From: Rhynchopus sp. YZ270_cl-10
Taxonomy: Eukaryota > Euglenozoa > Diplonemea > Diplonemida > Diplonemidae
DNA: 64,000 nucleotides
Direction of reading: 5' to 3'
NCBI GenBank assembly: GCA_964035575.1
Contig: OZ037860.1
Location: 1,140,689 to 1,204,688 of the forward strand
Both the position numbers and the translations under genes were made by a program. The notes beneath the pieces are model-generated. The model made no database searches, was not told the DNA's origin, and saw only the letters and a program-made list of their open reading frames with translations. Positions 10,666 through 20,442 of this stretch are shown here, in pieces. Position 1 is the first letter of the stretch. The number at the start of each line of letters is the position of its first letter.

Positions 10666-11284
10666 ACGAAGACAGGGTCTGGTAGATTTTTGCGGTGTAA
10701 CTTGATATATGGCCACATGATGTGACCTATCATGTGACCCCTATCATCCAGCGTGGTGTACGCAAAACCGTGCTTTAGACCCCCGCAGATGCTCAAAAGT
10801 GCCAACTTTTGCTTTGAATGGCCTCAAATCGTCGAAATGCACCCATATGTATGGGGTCAAGAAAAAAAATTCGAGGGTCTAGGTATGGAGAGCAAGCACC
10901 TTAGAAGAAGAAAACACGTACAAGGTTTGACTTTTGGACAGTTCAGAACAACAAGGTTTGACTTTTGGACAGTTCAGAACCACAAGGTTTGTATTTTGGA
11001 CACTTCAGACCACAAGGTTTGAATTTTGGACACTTCAGACCCACAAGGTTTGCATTTTGGACAGTTCAGACCCACAAGGTCTGAACTGTCCAAAGTGCAA
11101 ACCTTGTGGGGTTGAACTGTCCAAAATGCAAACCTTGTGGTTCTGAAGTGTCTTTATCGTAAACCTTGTGGGTTTGAACTGTCTTTATCGTAAACCTTGT
11201 GGGTCTGAATTGTCTTTATCGAAACCTTGTGGGTCTGAATTGTCCAAAAGTCAAACTTGGGGGTACCAGAATGTCCTTACCCCC
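10666..11284 (-). repeat. right terminal inverted repeat of foldback element
   Basis: It is the reverse complement of 9223-9809 with one additional 30-bp unit near 10925-10960. The inner boundary lies at acgaagacagggtctgg and the outer boundary at ccagaatgtccttacccc. Confidence 0.88.
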
Positions 11285-11389
11285 TTTTTTTTTTGAGGTG
11301 CATTTTCAATTTCTCTTTCTTCAGGGGCCTTTGTGCCTTCTCTCCCCCGCTCCCTTCACCATATTAATTTGCGATGTTCCCCTCGTTTC

Positions 11390-11421
<32 letters not shown>

Positions 11422-11437
11422 AATAAAAATACCGAAA

Positions 11438-12286
11438 CAAATATGGGTCCGTCCGGAAACCCTCCTGGTAAGATTCATCCTTTTGGGGGTTTTTTGAGGT
11501 TTTTCTGCTCAAAACACCCAAACAACCCAATTTTTTGATACCCACCATACACCTACCACCCCAGAGGGCATATTTTGGGCATTTATTTTTGTTTATTTCC
11601 CCTCCCCCCCTTTTTACTTATATTTTTTTACGTATTTTTGGACATTTCATAAACGTGGCAATGACAGCAGTGAAGTTCACTTTTTTTGTCGAGAAACACG
11701 GTGAGAATGGGTGCGACGCACACTTGGTGTCGTTTCGAACCATCTCTGATGATTCTTGTTGTCAGGAGATCCTTACCGTAGGGGTCATTGTCGGTGCCCT
11801 GCGCGAGCTTCCCCACACAGAGGCCTTTGTTATCTCATTCCCTCGTACTCATACGTATCAGTGCACCCTTCTTTCCATCAATCTCTTTTCTTCTGTGTAC
11901 TGCTACCCGAGCAACGGTCGTGTCATTTCAGCGTGTACTCTGACACGGAGGGAACCTTTATTTACTATGGAGTCTCCACATCCAAGGTGACCCGCAAAGC
12001 AAAAGTCCCTGGCATTGACCCAGTAGATTTGACAGAGGTCAATGAAACCTTGTCAAGGCGGCATGGCAGGATTAAGAGAAAGAGAGAAGAGATCCAGAAG
12101 AACGACAATAAAAGGCTGAAAATCTGATTAAAAAAGCGAAAATATAGCCTCAGACCCCCCCAAAAACCTATTTTCATATCAGAATATCACCTAGATGCAC
12201 TTTTTGTGGGGGACATCATCAAAAAAACCCAAAAATACCCAAAAGGATGAATCTTACCAGAGGGGTTTCCGGACGAGTCCATATTT
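11438..12286. mobile_element. inverted-repeat cassette carrying a small gene
   Basis: Two ~68-bp inverted repeats face each other at 11438-11506 and 12219-12286. They share gtccggaaacc, tggtaagattcatcctttt and a following G/T tract, at roughly 85% identity by eye. The small spliced gene 11661-12127 lies between them. No transposase is present and no target duplication is obvious. It may be a short mobile cassette, a captured gene, or a gene with flanking regulatory inverted repeats. Confidence 0.6.
11661..12127 (+). CDS. small hypothetical protein in IR cassette
   Basis: Exon 1 (11661-11854) and exon 2 (11932-12127) are joined in phase 2 across a 77-bp intron (cataC|gtatca ... catttcag|cgtgta), giving about 129 residues. 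The N-terminal half has alternating strand-like segments (VKFTFFVEKHGENGCDAHLV, then a hydrophobic ILTVGVIVGALREL). The second exon adds a strand-like segment (GTFIYYGVS) and a highly basic tail (RRHGRIKRKREE ... NDNKRLKI) that could be a nuclear localisation signal. I do not recognise the family. The gene model rests on the single open reading across a good donor/acceptor pair, on start context and on the clean stop. Its position exactly between inverted repeats suggests that it moves with them or was captured. Confidence 0.55.
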
Positions 12287-12590
12287 AACTCAACCTATCT
12301 ATTCTTCGGTGTAGCTCTCAGACAACATCCCATCTGACACCCTCAGCAGTATGCATCTTAGACACACGAGAGGCACGGTTCATATTTTTTCATTTTTTCT
12401 TTTTTTTTTTGACTATTTTTTTTTTTTGCAATCAACCATGTTGTTTGGTACCATATTGGAATTTAGTCGGGTAGAAGTAGCTGGTGTGTGTGGGGATGAA
12501 TGAATGGTGACTGTTTTCTGCATTTTTGGTGATATTTTACCATTCGGAATACATCAGAATACAGCTGGTTTTTTTTTGTATCTTAGATAA

Positions 12591-12720
12591 TCTACAAGCG
12601 TAGCGTAAAGGAGAAATAGTTCCTCAGATACGGCCGCCAATCACCCCCTCCAACAGGGTAATTGAGCAATCAACAAAAAAACCCTTTTTTCCCTTTTACC
12701 TTCAGAGTTACTATTTTTGA
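12591..12720 (+). repeat. S3 dispersed repeat copy 1
   Basis: It shares ctacaagcgtagcgtaaagg, then gccaatcaccccctccaa, then ttcccttttacctt and cagagttactattttt with copy 2 at 14182. About 130 bp, no coding potential. Confidence 0.8.
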
Positions 12721-13786
12721 TGTATTCAGATTGTGTAAAATACATCACAATCCAGCAATGCAGTTGCCATTACACAATAGTAGACTGTAGTGATGTATGC
12801 TGAGGACATGCTTACCATTGGCATACAGACAAACGATGTCTTCTGCTGTATTTTCATTCAGAGCTCTATTCTGACGTTCAAACCCATCATAATACACACC
12901 GTCACCATCACCAGTATGTAGAGGGCTGCTTCCAGCTGCCCCTACCACTTTTTAAAAGAACAGAAATGGATCAGAGGGAGAGACAGGCACTTCCCCGTAT
13001 GGTCCACTATCCTATGACAAATAACCTCTTTTAATTTTTTTTATCCTTCTTCAGTGACGAAGTGCAGAGAAAGAGAGAGAGAGAGAAAGAGAGGCTAAAA
13101 ATCATTCCAACTTTTTCTTTTTCTTGTTGATGACTGAGCGCATCTTGATCACCACCCTTTTATCATTTTATATTTGAAATATTTGAAAGTGATGGTGGTC
13201 ACCATTTTTATTTATGCGTTTTTAATAAATCAGTGCACATCAGCAATAAATTGAAAATTTTGCAATAGAGAAAAGAGGTTGTCTAGCAAGGAACTACTTT
13301 GTGAATTTTTTTTTAAAAGGTTTTGAATTGTTTTTATTAACAAGGATGTGTTGCGTCTCTTTATGCGGTTCCATCTTTTCAAGCCTTCTTTTTTCTTTTG
13401 TATCTGGGTCTGTCTTCTTTTTGTTATCTTAAGTGTCCTTTTTTTTAAAAAAAATTATTCTTGCTACACAGTGCAGAGACCCCGGGATCTCGCAAAATAA
13501 AAATAAAAATAAGGTTTGTTGGTGTGGCTGAAGGGGGTGATTCGCACTTTTTCGCACTTTTTTTTGCGCCCCCCCCATTCAGCCATACTATTTGTAGCTT
13601 TCCTAGTTATCTTGAAACGTCTTGTAGTTTCATGTTTTATTCGTTTACCAAAGCAGAATGCTATAGGCCATCTTACCTACTTTTTTTTCTCTTTATTTAG
13701 TGTCTGCGTCAGCAGAGATGTTCACTTTCGACTTCACCCCTTTATTTGAAAGTCTGTTGTATTAGTGCCCCCCCTTTTTTTTTCCA

Positions 13787-13900
13787 GATATAAACGACAA
13801 TGGATATAGGACTGCAAGGTTGAGGTCCTACCCGGTACAGCCGGTCATTGTACCAAGGTACACTGTTCACGTGAGTGCTTTGTATTTCAAAGTCAAAAAG
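13787..13900 (+). repeat. S1 dispersed repeat copy
   Basis: It contains tataggactgcaaggttgag, then cattgtaccaaggtacactg, then gtgctttgtatttcaaagtc. Here the potential stem aggact/aggtcct is longer than in other copies. Confidence 0.72.
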
Positions 13901-14181
13901 AAGCTCGTCGGTCAGCGAAACGGAACGGAACGGCATCTTTATTAGAACTCAGGATGGCGACTCCAGGTTTGGGTTGGGGTCCTTTCCCAGCGTCGCTACG
14001 TGGGGTAGGCTACAATGTGGAAAATCTAGCCTCATCCGGTGCTAAAACTGATTTTTTCCCCCCCCTCTTGTAAATTACCATCTCAAATTCCACATCCCTT
14101 TCCCCCCACCCCTTTGTTTTGTCAGATGCCTAATCAACGCGAGGCTTAGGTGCTTCTTACAAAGTTATTTTTTTTAAATAC

Positions 14182-14310
14182 CTACAAGCGTAGCGTAAAG
14201 GAGAAATAGTTCCTCCGAAACGGGTCCGCCAATCACCCCCTCCAAGGGTAATTGAGCAACGAAAAAAGCCTTTTTTTTCCCTTTTACCTTATCAGAGTTA
14301 CTATTTTTTT
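14182..14310 (+). repeat. S3 dispersed repeat copy 2
   Basis: It matches the copy at 12591 over its length with small indels. It is followed within 10 bp by an S1 fragment, making an S3-S1 composite. Confidence 0.8.
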
Positions 14311-14318
14311 TTTTTTTT

Positions 14319-14404
14319 GGGGTCCACCCACAGTGCACACCGGTCATGTACCTAAGGTACACTGTCAGAGGGCTTTTGTATTTCAAGTCAATCTTTTTTT
14401 TTTT
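14319..14404 (+). repeat. S1 dispersed repeat, 5'-truncated
   Basis: It contains ggtccacccacagtgcac, then ctaaggtacactgtc, then gagggcttttgtatttcaag and a T tail. It joins directly onto S3 copy 2. Confidence 0.7.
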
Positions 14405-15414
14405 TAAACGCGGAGTATCAGTGCCTGCGTCCTAGAGACGTTTGTACTATGAACTTCACCATTTTTAAAGATGCGCACCTCTGTTGATTTTAGTCTTTTT
14501 CTGTTTCTTCAGTTCTTTTAAGGATCCTAGGATGGAAAAAAAAACATGGCTTGCTCTCTAGCGATGGTCTATAATCACACAAAAAACATTTCTTCAGTTG
14601 TATTGTAAACGTTCCTATAGTCCTATACGTAGTGTATTTCACAGTGGGTGGGGGAGAGTTGACGGAACAGCGTGAGGTTCTATGACAAGAGCAAGAGGGA
14701 CATGGCATTCTCGCTCTCGTCTTGCCTACAAAAAAAAAAAAGAATTGAAAGTGGAGATTTGCACATATACTACTCCAACAATTTATCAAAGAGAAAAATA
14801 TTCTGTTCAAAGGCAACCAACATTGAGCACTGACCCTATTAGCCGCAAGTTGAATTCTTAGGCGATTGTCCTCAAAAAAAGAGGGGGACATTCTAACTCC
14901 CAACGCTATCTACTTTATTCCTCTGCTTATCCCCCCCCAATCCCCCGCCTCCCAGAGGCGATTGCAATCAACACCTATGGTAGCCCCACCCATGGTAATA
15001 CGGTCTTCCCAAACAGCGACTGTATACCTGCGTTTCCACCCCACTTGTGTATTATTGTAATACCCAATGAAATGCTCCCTCCTTTTGTTCGTTCGTCAAG
15101 TGGAGGTTTAGCGTGCTAGCCATAATGTATGATGGTTATTGTGGTGGTGTTGTTTGTTTGTTTGTTCTATTGGTGGTGTTAGGGTGCATAACGGAAAACC
15201 CGGAAGGGAACCACGTAGGTGACTAATTACGCAAGGATTAGACTCTTCTTACAAAAAATAAATAAATTGTGTGCACGTTTAGGAAAGGCAACTTCTTATT
15301 AAGCCCGCCGACTCCATTTTCTTGGAGATTCCAGGACCGTGCATTGCTCCGTTCCCTAAAAAGAAAGGAAAAAAAAAGTTTCAAATTTTTAAAAAGCAAC
15401 TCTTTGCTATTGTA

Positions 15415-16103
15415 CAGTCCCGACTATAATAATCCGGGTTTCTATTTCGTGAAGCCGCCAAAAATTAATTAATTATTCATGAAATAAAAACCTCGTTTTT
15501 TAGTGACCCACGAAACCCAGTTTACTACCGTTAACCCCACACACACTCCTTCACAAAACTATAATATAAGCGGAACATCCACACATCCGATTGACATCGC
15601 CCTCGAAAAAGCGGGAGGACGGCCGCAGAGGCTATTAAGGTGGCCGAGGCGCAGGCTGAAGACGTGGTGCTGGTGGAGAATGTCGCTGCTGAAGCGACAG
15701 GACAGAAGACCTGCACCACCCTTTCAGCAGCCTACATCGTGCGCCTGGCACGCAGCGAACCCGCTCGCTCGGCTGGCCGATCACAGCCTCCCGCTTCGCT
15801 TCGCTTGCGCGTGGCATCACGCCGAAAATCCGCACCACCCTCAGCAACGTACTGGGTGTCGCGCAGTTTCGGAATCGTGGGCGAAACAACACCTGCGTAC
15901 ACTAGCTGTACCGTACCGTCTGCCTGCGGCGCTCCCTACGGTCGCGCCGCAGGCAGACGGGCCCGAGCGGGCCCGCCACAGAAATTAATTAATTATTTGG
16001 CAAAATTTGCAGTGCTAAAAAAATAAATTAAATATTCACGAAATAGGAACCCGTATAAATACAAACTACCGATTTAAGAGCCTATAAAATATAGCCGGGA
16101 CTG
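15415..16103. mobile_element. Tc1/mariner-type MITE, 689 bp
   Basis: The ends are CAGTCCCGACTATA at the left and, inverted, CAGTCCCGGCTATA at the right. They are flanked by TA dinucleotides (15413-15414 and 16104-16105), the hallmark of Tc1/mariner/pogo insertion. A second shared block (gggtt[t/c]ctatttcgtgaa) extends the terminal homology inward. No transposase is present. The interior (about 15595-15970) is strikingly GC-rich and coding-like compared with its AT-rich ends. It includes a long palindrome around 15918-15960 (gtctgcctgcggcgc ... gcgccgcaggcagac). This suggests a captured host fragment. Confidence 0.78.
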
Positions 16104-16207
16104 TATGCATGAGAGGAGTATTTACAGATTTTCAAAAAAAAGATCTTTTGTTTTTTTTTAAACATGGCCTTATTTGGTATTGTTCTCTTTCCTCCTTTTC
16201 TTTCCAC

Positions 16208-16209
<2 letters not shown>

Positions 16210-16248
<39 letters not shown>

Positions 16249-18377
16249 GGTATTCACTCTCGTCTCTTCAGCGCTGCCGAGGCAGTGTGGCCGCTCTTTT
16301 TTGTTCTATCCAGAGTAAACCCGGGACCGTGTCCCAGCTGGTGCCGTTTTTCACATCTAGGACGTGCGGGTTGCCGTTTTACGGAGGTCACCTCCCCGTT
16401 TGCCACACAGGGTTTACAGACAGCACACCTCCCCCTCAGGGTGTGGCAGCATCGTTAAGGACACTGGCCTGACGACAAAAGTGGAAACCTTTTTTAGGTT
16501 CCCGTGATCAGCTGACATGCTGGTCGGTGTGTTCTCTTGATGTTTTCTTTTTTTGTTGGTATCCTCTTGTTGATATGAGTAATGTAAAAGTAAAAGCAAA
16601 TAAAGCTAAAAGTTGTGTTCTCTTCAGTTCGTTACAGTTGGCCTCAGAAGGTCACTCAGAGTGTCATCAGACAATCCGGAGGACACCAAAAATTCCAGGA
16701 CCACTGCTGGGTGTTGTGTGAGGAGTGTTCCCCACGAGGTGTTGCTGCACAGGTTGGCTCTTTTGTCGGTGAGCTTGGGGCATTGCTTCAGAAGGTGCTT
16801 CGCCGTCACATTCGCCTTTCCGCACGCCTTGCAGTTGGGGGTGTCGTTGTGGCTCCTGTCCGTGTACAGGAGGGGGTGTCGTCTTGTGCGCAGGAGTCTC
16901 ATCTCACGCGCTCCCTTACGTGTCAGTCGTTGTGGGCGGAGTTGCGGGTGGCGGAGTTGTATCTTCGTCTTCGCTTTGGCGTCGGTGTGCTGGCACGCAT
17001 ATGCGCTGTCTTCGGTGGGTGTGACGGTGAGCTGCGCTGCCACCCTCTTGATCTGAGAGGCGGCCGTCATCATCGCTATGGGTTCCAGCTGTGGTACCAT
17101 GGCGTTCGCGTGCCGCTTTGCCTCTTTGTCCGCAGCTTCGTTTCCAGGTAGGCCGATATGGCTTGGGACGTACTGGAAGTCTACGCGTACTCCTTTGCGC
17201 GTGAGTGTGTGTATCGCACGCCATATGTCGTGCAGTGAATGCTCGACAGCCTTCTGTGGTCCTCCCTCTAGGGCGCGGATTGAGGACTGGCTGTCTGTGA
17301 GGATCGCCACTCTCGCGTGTTTGGTGGTAGTGGTGCGGTTTGCAAGGTCGGTGAGTGCCTCACGGATTGCCGTCTGCTCGGCTTGGTAGGCCACGCATCG
17401 CCTGCCTGCCCCCTTGCCGAAGACGTGGATCATGTTGTCGTCAGCGTCCGTCACTGCACATCCCGCCCCGCCGATGTTCGTGTCGGACAGTGATCCGTCG
17501 GTGTACGTGCTGTAGTCGTACTGGGGTAGCTTGTCGAGGGCCTCCTGCGTTTTTTCCAGAGCTTCCTCTTTGGTTTGTTTAGAGTCCGCTCGGAGGACTC
17601 CTGGGATGGTGGGGTGCAGCGTAAGCTTATCCTGTACTTCCTCCCATTGCCAGGGGGGCACAGGGTAGTGGAGCGCAATGGTGCTCCGAGTTGTGTGCTG
17701 AGTGTACATCTTTGTTTCCTCAACGGTGTTCGTGGCTGCTCTAAGCCATGTAGTGTTGGAGTGTTTTTTGGTTGACTGCACGGCGGTGTACGCGGGCGAG
17801 TCATGTATGCGGTTGGCGCGCTCGTACAGCTTTGCTCCTTCCGCTTGTGCAATTTCAGCGATTGATCGTAGGTTCGCCTCCCAGAGAAGGTTCTCCGTCG
17901 CTGTGGTGCGTAGACAGCCGGTGATCAGTCTGGCTGCGCCGTGGTGGAGGGTCTCAAGATGGGTTCGGTTCTTCTTGAGCAGTGCGTGTCCCCACACTCC
18001 TATCCCGTAGGTGAGCACGGGCAGCACATATGTCATGTACACTTGTCGCATGGTGTCTGCTTCCGCACCCCAGTCCTCGCCTCCTAGTGCGTACAGTACG
18101 GAGAGTCGTTGTTTGTACTTTGTGCACACTGATTCCATGTGTTGTATCATGTTGCATTCGTCATCTATTAGGATGCCGAGGTACTGTGTCAGTCGGGTTG
18201 TAGGCACGCGTTTCCCATTGCTGTAGTGCACTGCGAATTGCTTGTCTCTGACGTTGTTGGGGTCTTTCTTGGTGGTGAAGGCTAGGAGGTTCGTTTTGTC
18301 GTCGTCGGTGGAGATTCGGAGGCCCATTGGGGGGAGTTCACGTTCAAGTACTTCGATTTTTTTTTTTTTTTTTTTTG
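16210..18377 (-). mobile_element. 5'-truncated LINE with RNase H and zinc knuckle
   Basis: On the minus strand this is the 3' part of a non-LTR retrotransposon. A 35-nt poly-T at 16210-16244 on the plus strand is its poly(A) tail, followed inward by a ~380-bp 3' UTR. The open frame (stop at 16624, reading from about 18354) holds the end of the RT palm and thumb (MGLRIST, then QYLGILIDDE), then an RNase H domain with its acidic residues in YTDGSLSD, YQAEQTAIREAL, VAILTDSQSS and GNEAADKEAK, then a C-x2-C-x8-H-x4-C finger (CKACGKANVTAKHLLKQC). RNase H followed by such a finger suits the I/R1/Jockey side of LINEs. The endonuclease and the catalytic RT motif are absent, so the copy is dead on arrival by 5' truncation. 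The frame itself is uninterrupted, so insertion was fairly recent. Confidence 0.88.
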
Positions 18378-20442
18378 TCGCTTTTTTCTTCTCAACTCTA
18401 AGCTTCCCATTTATTTCCTCTTTGGGTTCCCTTAAAAATGCTGGTGAAGGGATTGCTTTTAAAAAAGTAAACAAAAATGCAAAAAAAAAAGTTTTCTAAC
18501 GAAACGCCAACGAGAACGGGGAAAAACCCCCCCCACCCGCCCGCCCAGAACTGTGTCCCTCACACCCCTCCACTCCTTTGTTCGATGTGTTCAAACCCCC
18601 ACGTCTCTCTCGCCCTTTAGGGTGAAGTCATCGCAACGAGCATTTTCTTGCCCCCCTTCTTTCCCCACACACCTCTCCCTACCATTTTTGTTCTCTCCTG
18701 CACCGTCAAAGTTTTTTCTCACCGGACCCTACATCACACAGGATTTATGTCCCTTTGTCCCTGCGTCTGTGTTTGCAATGATCCCCGTTCATCTGGCTGA
18801 TGAGTGGAAGCGGGAGTAGCAGATGCACATATCAGATGTAACGAAATGGATAGTAGGACTGCATGGTTTGGGTGTCCATCCTGGTACAGCCTGGTCATAC
18901 CAAGGTACACTGTTCACGGGGCTTTGTATTTCAACTCTACTTTTTTTTCACTTTCTCTAATGTTATTTGAGTGTTCCAAAGCTCAATTCATGGCTGGGTT
19001 TGCTTACTATGATGACTGGGTGGGTCCTCTGGCATTGTTTCAACGCTTCTCGCGGCTTCTTCTCTCTGCATAACACAATACACTGCGATGTGCTGTCAGA
19101 TGGTTTTGAGGAGTGGGGTTGGGTAGGGATGGGTTACAGTTCACACCATAGCCCTCTACAGGCATTTTTTTTTGTTTTTTGCGTGGAGACAAAAAACGAC
19201 TTCCTCAGTCTCACCCATGTGTTTTCAATACCAGGTTTTTGACGCAGTCCGCGGTTGCTGAAGTGATCACGAAGAGGTGAGCGGGATTGGGGTTTTCTTA
19301 AGAAAAGGCCTTCTATATTCTATGCACGGTGCAAGCAGCTGTCATGAAAACCATCTTTTGTTCCATTGGTTTCAATAGATAGGGTTTTTTGGGGTAGAAG
19401 GGTGGTAAGGGTTTTGCAGAAGAGTCCGGCAACGATGGAGGTGATAAAGAGAAAGAACGAGGGGGAAAGAGACGGGGGTTGACCTTCAGCTTGCAACTAG
19501 GGTTTTCAGCATTCAAGCACGACACCACTGCAATGCAATGTGATGGGGGTTTTCAGAACGGTTTTCTTTCTATTAGGTACCTTTTAGCACCTAAGATAGA
19601 TCCTTGCAAAAGGTGGGAAGAAACGTTGTGAAGGAGGGGAGGGGGGGGTGAAGGGGTCTGTGGGGGATGACGTAACCCCCCCCTTGCTCCAGCAGTCTAT
19701 TGAGAGTCGTCCCAACGGAGTCGCTTACCCGACTCACGGTTGTACGGACGACGCTCAAGATCCCTGCTGACAGCCACCTTGGGGGGGAGTAGGCACTCTG
19801 CCACGCTTCGGGATGGGGATGGGGATGGGGAGGGGGAGGGGGGTTGCTGTGGTCGCTGATAATGATTGTGAGGTGGATTGTTGTGGTTCTGACGGATTGC
19901 ATGGTTTGCTCCATCTTTGGACAAAAGGCGATGTAGGTATTCTGATTTTGTAATGGGTGCTCAAATTATACAAGGCCGACATTGACCAACTATGCTGATG
20001 TCCGCAGCATGCAGGTAGACAATTTGATCCTGTGGGGTTCCATGCTCATAACGCTTAGAGCTGCACTGTCATGAGCAGTAGGGTCTACTCTTGGGCCAAG
20101 AAGGAGCTTGACTATCTGGATGTGTCCGCATACCCTCCAATTGGGCATCTTGGATACCGGCAGCACGTGCCTCTCTCGACAAGAAAAAAAACACCTCTGT
20201 CAGACTGGGGACCATCTTGGCGCATTCCTGCCTTCTCCTCCTTGGTCGTCTTATCGCGCGACCATTCAAATCTCTCTTTTTGTTGTTGGTTTTTTTTTCC
20301 CATTGTGTCCATTCTCCGAATCCAGGGAAGGGTTTTGGGGGGTTTTGTCTATTGTATTCCTCTTTCTCTCTCTACACTAGAACCCCCTCCCCTCCCTCCC
20401 TCCCTCCCCCTTTGCGACCATCCCTGCTCCAATAGGAAGACG
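18378..20442. other. spacer upstream of the giant gene
   Basis: It holds an S1 copy (18832-18940) and G/C-tracts (18520, 19640-19850). No independent gene is seen. A frame in phase with the giant gene runs back to an ATG at 20071 and begins protein-like (MSSRVYSWAKKELDYLDVSA). It then becomes Phe/Ser/Pro-rich with polypyrimidine runs, as expected of leader or intron, so I did not include it in the CDS. Confidence 0.5.
18832..18940 (+). repeat. S1 dispersed repeat copy
   Basis: It contains tcagatgtaacgaaatgga, then gtaggactgcatggtttggg, then gtcataccaaggtacactgt, then ggggctttgtatttcaac. It is very close to the copy at 6957. Confidence 0.75.

Larger units (their letters stand above)
9223..11284. 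mobile_element. foldback/MULE-like element, ~600-bp TIRs
   Basis: The left arm (9223-9809, 587 bp) and right arm (10666-11284, 619 bp) are near-perfect inverted repeats beginning ggggtaaggacattctggta. The 32-bp length difference is one extra tandem unit in the right arm. Each arm has an outer part of ~30-bp tandem units (acaaggtttg, ttttggacagttcaga) that switches orientation midway (near 9426 and 11080), so each arm can also fold on itself. An inner part of about 280 bp is non-repetitive. The ~855-bp centre (9810-10665) shows no transposase-like frame, so the element is probably non-autonomous. Runs of 9 and 10 T abut the ends, compatible with a 9-bp target duplication as in Mutator-like elements, but a homopolymer cannot prove it. 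The high arm identity points to a recent insertion or arm homogenisation. Confidence 0.85.
12287..15412. other. gene-poor spacer with S1, S3 and S4 repeats
   Basis: No gene is supportable. It contains two S3 copies (12591-12720, 14182-14310), two S1 copies (13787-13900, 14319-14404) and an S4 fragment (about 14746-14790). A weak minus-strand frame at 12745-12948 has protein-like composition but no start context or partner exons. Confidence 0.5.

Noticed and set aside
9360-11146. Open frames in the arms of the foldback element
   Set aside because: The same peptide appears from both arms because they are inverted copies. The tandem unit is simply open in that frame and there are no domain features.
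12745-12948. Minus-strand frame with protein-like composition (GDGDGVYYDGFERQNRALN)
   Set aside because: Only 67 codons, no splice partners or start context found and no family recognised. Could be a relic exon but not supportable.
15503-16026. Protein genes in the Tc1/mariner MITE interior
   Set aside because: Frames of 128-161 codons lack domains and run into the terminal inverted repeat. Treated as cargo or captured fragment.
18355-18474. Extension of the LINE frame upstream to 18474
   Set aside because: The added part crosses an 18-base homopolymer and is Lys-rich low complexity with no RT similarity, so it is taken as flanking sequence beyond the truncation point.
20071-20442. N-terminal extension of the giant gene from the ATG at 20071
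   Set aside because: After about 55 protein-like residues the frame runs through Phe/Ser/Pro-rich polypyrimidine sequence typical of leader or intron here. The ATG at 20443 starts clean coding sequence. An upstream exon cannot be excluded.
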